From: JBLIOB01 sp047639575 | GTDB taxonomy: Bacteria; Bacteroidota; Bacteroidia; Flavobacteriales_D; Parvicellaceae | Assembly: GCA_047639575.1 (NCBI GenBank) | Contig: JBLIOB010000122.1 | Location: forward strand, 1 to 11,448 | Direction: 5' to 3' | Length of the DNA: 11,448 bases | Shown: in pieces, positions 7,534 through 11,448 of the stretch | How the letters are laid out: each line of letters starts with the position of its first letter | Numbering within the stretch: the first letter of the stretch is position 1 | Notes under the pieces: generated by a model | Told to the model about the DNA's origin: nothing | What the model saw: only the letters and a program-made list of their open reading frames with translations | The model's database searches: none | Made by a program: the position numbers and the translations under genes

Positions 7534-8894
7534 GTTTTAAGTTTATTCATCATTCGATGTGCTACTTTGGCCTTAGTTAAATGTAATTTACTCTTGATCG
7601 GATTTGCATTTTTTGCCGCTTGATAACTATTAGAAATATACCTGATCGCATGTTTGTAATAAGCCAATTGATAAGTCCTTTTAAAGTCAATTTCTCTATC
7701 TGTACTTGTTGCCCAGTCTGGCATATGAGTAATGTCATTTTCTATTTCCTGATAGAGTGCAGTTCCTTTAATTGGATAAGCAAGCGTAATGGTAAATTGA
7801 GATGGCGTGCAAGCTTCTAGATATTTCACTGTTTTTTCGATATCATCCTGTGTCTCATCTGGATAGCCAACCATGATGAATGTACCGGCTTCTATTCCAA
7901 ATGTTTTTGTCAAATTAATTTTGTCTCTAACATCGTCAATTGAAACTTTACGATCCATTTTGTCAATTATTTTTTGACTGCCGCTTTCAGCTCCGATCCA
8001 AATTCTAAAACAGCCAATTTCTTTTAGCATTCTGAGAATTTCTTCGTTTAATCGTTCTGCCCGCGTTATTATTTCAAATTCAATTTTAACTTTCTTCTTG
8101 AGCATTTCGTTGTAGAATGCTTCTAACCATTTGTGACTTACAGTGAATACGTCATCAACAAACCATAAAGCCTCTACTTGATATTGTTCTTGTAGAAGCA
8201 AGATTTCGTCCACCACTTGATCAGCCGGTCTTCTGCGATAGCTTTGTCCGTATACAGCCGTGCTGCACCATTTACAGGTGTATGGGCATCCTCTTTGTGT
8301 GGAAATGTTCAAAGTAGATTTTCCATGGTGGTTTTTCCAGGTATCCAAATATTTTGAAAGATCAATGGATTCTCTGTCGGGTAAAGGGAGTTCACTTAAA
8401 GATTTAAGTTTTTGCCTGGCTGTAGTCTTAACTAATTCTCCATCTTTTAAATAAGCGATTCCATCGATGTTTGGACTGACTGTGCCTTTCTCTATTTCAC
8501 GAGTTAGCTCAACACTTGTTTGTTCACCTTCCCCAATAATGCAGTAATCAAATCCTTGAGATAAGTAATTTTCAAGATTATAACTTACGTCTGGTCCGCC
8601 CAGCACGGTGGTAATGGTTGGATGTGTTTCTTTGAGCCAATTATTCAATTTGATGATATTAATTTTGGTCATCAGATTGGTGTAAAACATAATAATGTTC
8701 GGCTTTTCTTCTTGCACGTAGGTCTGCCAGTTCCCTTTGGTTTCAAAAGTTGAATCAAAAACACTACAGTTAATTTTACTTTGAGTCAGATACGCTTTAA
8801 TGTATAGTAAGCCTAAGGGAGGGTACGGCTTCATTATCTGCTGTTCGATCAAGTCTTCAGCAATAAAATATCCATGTGTTAAAATAACTTTCAA
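7530..8894 (-). CDS. B12-binding-type radical SAM enzyme RS1
   Basis: The 454-residue protein starts at TTG 8894 in a TTGA overlap with the stop of MT3. The next methionine (residue 21) would remove the first strand of the cobalamin-binding fold, KVILTHGY. Residues 1-140 are the B12-binding-like domain: YPPLGLLYIKAYL (24-36), LGGPDVS (98-104) and IIGEGE (119-124), as in the BchE/HpnP-like group. The radical SAM core has C203-x3-C207-x2-C210 for the 4Fe-4S cluster (RGCPYTCKWC), a VDDVF strand (246-250) and GAESGSQ (301-307) in the SAM-binding half. The DxHxxG histidine motif is absent (D47-S-T), which suits the class B radical SAM methyltransferase type that binds cobalamin without a lower histidine ligand. 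Such enzymes often methylate unreactive carbon or phosphorus; others, such as BchE, form rings. RS2 is its paralog two genes upstream. Confidence 0.88.
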   Translation of the reverse strand: MKVILTHGYFIAEDLIEQQIMKPYPPLGLLYIKAYLTQSKINCSVFDSTFETKGNWQTYVQEEKPNIIMFYTNLMTKINIIKLNNWLKETHPTITTVLGGPDVSYNLENYLSQGFDYCIIGEGEQTSVELTREIEKGTVSPNIDGIAYLKDGELVKTTARQKLKSLSELPLPDRESIDLSKYLDTWKNHHGKSTLNISTQRGCPYTCKWCSTAVYGQSYRRRPADQVVDEILLLQEQYQVEALWFVDDVFTVSHKWLEAFYNEMLKKKVKIEFEIITRAERLNEEILRMLKEIGCFRIWIGAESGSQKIIDKMDRKVSIDDVRDKINLTKTFGIEAGTFIMVGYPDETQDDIEKTVKYLEACTPSQFTITLAYPIKGTALYQEIENDITHMPDWATSTDREIDFKRTYQLAYYKHAIRYISNSYQAAKNANPIKSKLHLTKAKVAHRMMNKLKT

Positions 8895-9667
8895 CGTAGA
8901 CCCTTTTTAAAATGGATTAAGTAATGATCGGCTTTATCCGAATTTTTATTTGAAGATACTGAAAATGATTCCATCAGTTTTAAGACATTGAAAATCACTT
9001 TTTTCTTTCTGAAATAAGGTTCTAGATAAGAAGGCGGAATGAATAGACCGATTGGTTTTGTTCCAATAAAAGTAAAATTTGGCTGCATATAACCAATGAT
9101 TTCGTCAGGGCTGTAATACCATGTCTTCACGTCTACGCCATCAACATTTGCTAGGATAACTTCTTTAGAACGTCTCCGGTTTCGGTTTACTTCGTCCTTT
9201 TGCTTTTTGAAATAAAACCTTTCCCAAGCACAATTACGAGACATTATTACCGCAATAATTTCACCGCCAGGATTTAATTTATTTGATAAAGTAGATGAAA
9301 GTTTAATCCACTCCTTTGGATCTAAACAGTTAAGTCCTCCAAAATTTGAAAATATTAAATCGAACTTGTCATCAATTTGATCTACACGATTGATATCAAG
9401 TGTCTGGAAAGATAAATTTGATTTCTGGTATTTGGTTTTGGCAAAATCTATCATTTCTGGAGATAAATCTGTAGCCATAACTGTATTACAATGCTCAGCT
9501 AAAAATTGAGCGTCTCTGCCGGTTCCGCAATTTAATTCAAGTGCTTTTTGTGCTGAGTTTACTTGGTTGCGCACATATTTCCAAACGAGGTCACGTTGTG
9601 CTTTACCAATTTTAGTGTCAGTGAATTGCTCATCATAAGCTTTTGCTACGTGGTCGAAAGATTTCAA
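8891..9667 (-). CDS. Class I SAM-dependent methyltransferase MT3
   Basis: The 258-residue enzyme starts at TTG 9667, one base after the RS2 stop; the next methionine is at residue 64, inside the core. The N-terminus FDHVAKAYDEQFTDTKIGKAQR (4-25) is a typical substrate-side cap of one methyltransferase group. Motif I is LELNCGTGR (43-51), with the acidic D67 in ATDLSPEM, and FDLIFSNFGGLNC (102-114) is motif IV. A C-terminal IGLFIPPSYLEPYF segment probably helps shape the substrate pocket. It differs from MT1/MT2 in both ends and motif IV, so it is a separate family member rather than a recent copy. It lies between the two B12-type radical SAM genes with no space on either side, so joint production and a shared pathway are likely. 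O- or N-methylation is inferred; the substrate is unknown. Confidence 0.85.
   Translation of the reverse strand: MKSFDHVAKAYDEQFTDTKIGKAQRDLVWKYVRNQVNSAQKALELNCGTGRDAQFLAEHCNTVMATDLSPEMIDFAKTKYQKSNLSFQTLDINRVDQIDDKFDLIFSNFGGLNCLDPKEWIKLSSTLSNKLNPGGEIIAVIMSRNCAWERFYFKKQKDEVNRNRRRSKEVILANVDGVDVKTWYYSPDEIIGYMQPNFTFIGTKPIGLFIPPSYLEPYFRKKKVIFNVLKLMESFSVSSNKNSDKADHYLIHFKKGLR
8901..8906 (-). promoter_or_regulatory. Possible Shine-Dalgarno-like site before RS1
   Basis: On the minus strand AAAGGG ends six bases before TTG 8894. The other starts in the window have no comparable purine-rich element, as usual in Bacteroidota, so this one may be chance; it also codes for the end of MT3. Confidence 0.25.
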
Positions 9668-9668
9668 A

Positions 9669-11135
9669 TTAATTTGTGTTGGACAATTTCTGAAGCTTCT
9701 TATTTTGTTTGCTCGCTTTAACCATATTGTATGGAGTTAACCCCATTGTTCTCCAATTAACTTTATTCCAATTGGCTGGATTGAAGGATTTTTTCAAGTC
9801 GTATTTCCCTTGAGATGCTCTAAACATTCTATGGAGATAACGGTGCAAGGTTTTGTAATACTCTGAATTAAATGTTCCAGAAAACATCATTGCTAATTCG
9901 TCTGAGTCTGTCCAATTTGCCTTATCTGCCAGATCAGCTTTTACGATCTCGTAGAACTTTGTTCCAGGAAGCGGATAAGAGACAGACACTCCAATATCAT
10001 CAGGTTTATTATTGCGGATCATATCCAGTGTCAAAGCAATATCCTCTTCTGATTCTCCTAAATACCCAAATTGTATAAAGTAGGCCACTCTAACATTTAA
10101 CTTTTGGAGTTTTATCGTAGCGTCTTTAATCTGTTCAAGAGTTGTGCCTTTGTCCATGGCATCTAAAATCTTTTGTGAGCCACTTTCAGCTCCAATCCAA
10201 ACTTCACTTAATCCGCTAGAAGCCAGAGCCTGAATCGTGTCGTCCTTTACAAGTAAATCAGCGCGACTTTGAATTTTATATTCGATTTGAACATTCTGAC
10301 TTTTTAGTTCATTATCAAATTCCTGTGCCCAACCTGGAGTTAAACCAAAAATGTCATCACACATCCAAAACTTCGAGACATTAAACTCTCTTTTCACTAG
10401 ATTTATTTCAGCCAAAACATTCTGTGGAGACCTCGAGTTGTACCGAGTCCCATAAATTGGTTTAGCACACCAATTGCATTTGAAAGGGCATCCTCTAGTT
10501 GTAGCAAGATTTAATGTGAATTTATTCCCGCCTTCTTTCCATACATCTTTGTATGCAACAATGTCAACCAAGTCCCAAGCCGGCAATGGAAGTTCATCAA
10601 GATTCTTAATGACGGCTCGTGGAGCGGTTTTAACGGTTTTTTCCCCATTATTAAATGCGATTCCACTAATCGAGTCATTTGGACTTTTGCCTTCTTCGTA
10701 ATTTAAAATTAGCTCTTTAAGTGTTGTTTCTCCTTCTCCGATAACAACAACGTCTGCGCCTCCATCTAAATATTTTTGGTAATGATCTGCGGCATCAGAG
10801 CTACTAACGATAATTTTACAATTACTAGATTTTGCAAATTCAATCATTTTCATGGCCGCATCTCTCATATTCGTGAGACACATTTTCGTCAAGTAATTAA
10901 ATCCGTCATCGTAGATGACGAAGTACTCAAATCCTTGTTTTAATTTCTCTTGGACAGAATTTGGTTCCCAGCGTAGGTTAGTGTCAAAAAGAGAAACGTC
11001 AAAACCTTGCTCGCGCATAACACTTGCCGCCCAAATTGTGCCCAGCGGAGGGTAGGGCATTTTGGCCTTCCATTGTTTCGCATCCAATGGATAAAAATAA
11101 GAATGAGAAAATAATATTTTACCTTTTTGGCTCAA
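9669..11135 (-). CDS. B12-binding-type radical SAM enzyme RS2
   Basis: The 488-residue protein starts at TTG 11135 in a TTGA overlap with the preceding gene; the next methionine, residue 26, would cut the first strand GKILFSHSYFYP. The N-terminal cobalamin-binding-like domain shows YPPLGTIWAASVM (28-40), SLFDTN (48-53) and VVIGEGE (130-136), but has SSSDAAD where RS1 has LGGPDVS. The radical SAM core has C216-x3-C220-x2-C223 (RGCPFKCNWC), a CDDIF strand (259-263) and GAESGSQKILDAMD (315-328), nearly the same as in RS1. DxHxxG is absent (D51-T-N). RS1 and RS2 are thus paralogs with the same architecture but a diverged B12 domain and different C-terminal tails (RS2 ends in a basic region of about 80 residues). 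A radical methylation or similar radical step is inferred. Confidence 0.88.
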   Translation of the reverse strand: MSQKGKILFSHSYFYPLDAKQWKAKMPYPPLGTIWAASVMREQGFDVSLFDTNLRWEPNSVQEKLKQGFEYFVIYDDGFNYLTKMCLTNMRDAAMKMIEFAKSSNCKIIVSSSDAADHYQKYLDGGADVVVIGEGETTLKELILNYEEGKSPNDSISGIAFNNGEKTVKTAPRAVIKNLDELPLPAWDLVDIVAYKDVWKEGGNKFTLNLATTRGCPFKCNWCAKPIYGTRYNSRSPQNVLAEINLVKREFNVSKFWMCDDIFGLTPGWAQEFDNELKSQNVQIEYKIQSRADLLVKDDTIQALASSGLSEVWIGAESGSQKILDAMDKGTTLEQIKDATIKLQKLNVRVAYFIQFGYLGESEEDIALTLDMIRNNKPDDIGVSVSYPLPGTKFYEIVKADLADKANWTDSDELAMMFSGTFNSEYYKTLHRYLHRMFRASQGKYDLKKSFNPANWNKVNWRTMGLTPYNMVKASKQNKKLQKLSNTN

Positions 11136-11448
11136 GTCAAATGCAATTTTAATTCAACCTTTTTCAAATTCTCGGCAGACTTTTCAAGCACCATTCGTTG
11201 GAAGTTTCCAGGGTGGTGTTTAGATACGTATGTTCTAGTTTTGAATGCTAATTCAAAATCTTTTTCAGCCATACTTGTTCCGAATTTCTTTTCCCACCTA
11301 TTGAGCGTAGTCTTCATGAAACGAGAATCAAGTTTTGCGCCAAGCCAACCATTCATCGTCCATTCGTTAAATTTTTTAAGCAGCGTTTGACCGTTTTTTC
11401 CTGACAATTTTTGAGGTTCTGAATTGGGGTAGAATTTGTAGGCCCAGT
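11132..11448 (-). CDS. C-terminal part of an unrecognised protein, cut by window edge
   Basis: The frame is open to the right edge without a stop (about 104 codons before the TGA at 11134-11132), so the N-terminus lies outside the window. The TTG at 11407 is probably internal, because coding-like sequence continues upstream of it (WAYKFYPNSEPQ). The visible tail is basic and mostly helical in character, with LNRWEKKFG, FELAFKTRTYVSKHHPGNFQ and a lysine-rich end. The SKHHPGNFQ segment reminds me of the tails of some class I methyltransferases in surface-glycan loci, but I cannot support this from the sequence. Its stop overlaps the RS2 start as TTGA, so it belongs to the same operon as the radical SAM and methyltransferase genes. 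Confidence 0.6.
   Translation of the reverse strand, partial: WAYKFYPNSEPQKLSGKNGQTLLKKFNEWTMNGWLGAKLDSRFMKTTLNRWEKKFGTSMAEKDFELAFKTRTYVSKHHPGNFQRMVLEKSAENLKKVELKLHLT

Noticed and set aside
1..11448. Mobile element, CRISPR array, toxin-antitoxin pair, tRNA or riboswitch (including a cobalamin riboswitch for the B12-type enzymes)
   Set aside because: I found no terminal inverted repeats, regular direct repeats, cloverleaf or B12-box-like segment. The promoter of the radical SAM operon lies outside the window, so a riboswitch there cannot be judged.

Overview
The window is about 11.4 kb of AT-rich DNA, probably from a Bacteroidota bacterium (Cytophagales- or Flavobacteriales-like). This assignment is an inference. 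It rests on the low GC content, the near absence of Shine-Dalgarno sequences, a TAnnTTTG-type promoter element, a lipoprotein with a typical lipobox, and a CotH-kinase/flippase/glycosyltransferase gene set. Coding density is close to complete. I see no RNA gene, CRISPR array, insertion sequence or phage gene, and no gap above 300 bases without a gene.

Three transcription units are visible. Unit A (minus strand, from about 2785 off the left edge) encodes a metallophosphoesterase lipoprotein, a Wzx-like flippase and a SAM-dependent methyltransferase (MT1) cut by the window edge. Unit B (plus strand, 2794 to 6805) encodes an exported CotH-like kinase, a polytopic GT-C type membrane protein and a GT4 glycosyltransferase. 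Unit C (minus strand, from beyond the right edge to 6787) encodes the tail of an unrecognised protein, then radical SAM RS2, methyltransferase MT3, radical SAM RS1 and methyltransferase MT2. Units A and B diverge from an intergenic space of only about 8 bp. Units B and C converge and overlap by 19 bp.

Read together, this looks like a cell-surface glycan or glycolipid locus. GT4 would build a saccharide in the cytoplasm, the flippase would move a lipid-linked product across the inner membrane, and the GT-C protein would add sugar on the outer face. The CotH-like kinase and the metallophosphoesterase could add and remove phosphate outside the cytoplasm. The most distinctive part is unit C, where two paralogous B12-binding-type radical SAM enzymes alternate with two different SAM methyltransferases in a tightly coupled run. 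A third methyltransferase, MT1 in unit A, is a diverged relative of MT2. This suggests heavy methylation, possibly including methylation at unactivated carbon, of the glycan, its lipid carrier or a small molecule. The substrate cannot be read from the sequence.

A second unusual trait is start-codon use. Of ten genes whose 5' end lies in the window, seven are best started at TTG, one at GTG and one at ATG. One (the phosphoesterase) has no ATG, GTG or TTG available in front of its signal peptide. Three junctions in unit C are four-base TTGA stop/start overlaps.
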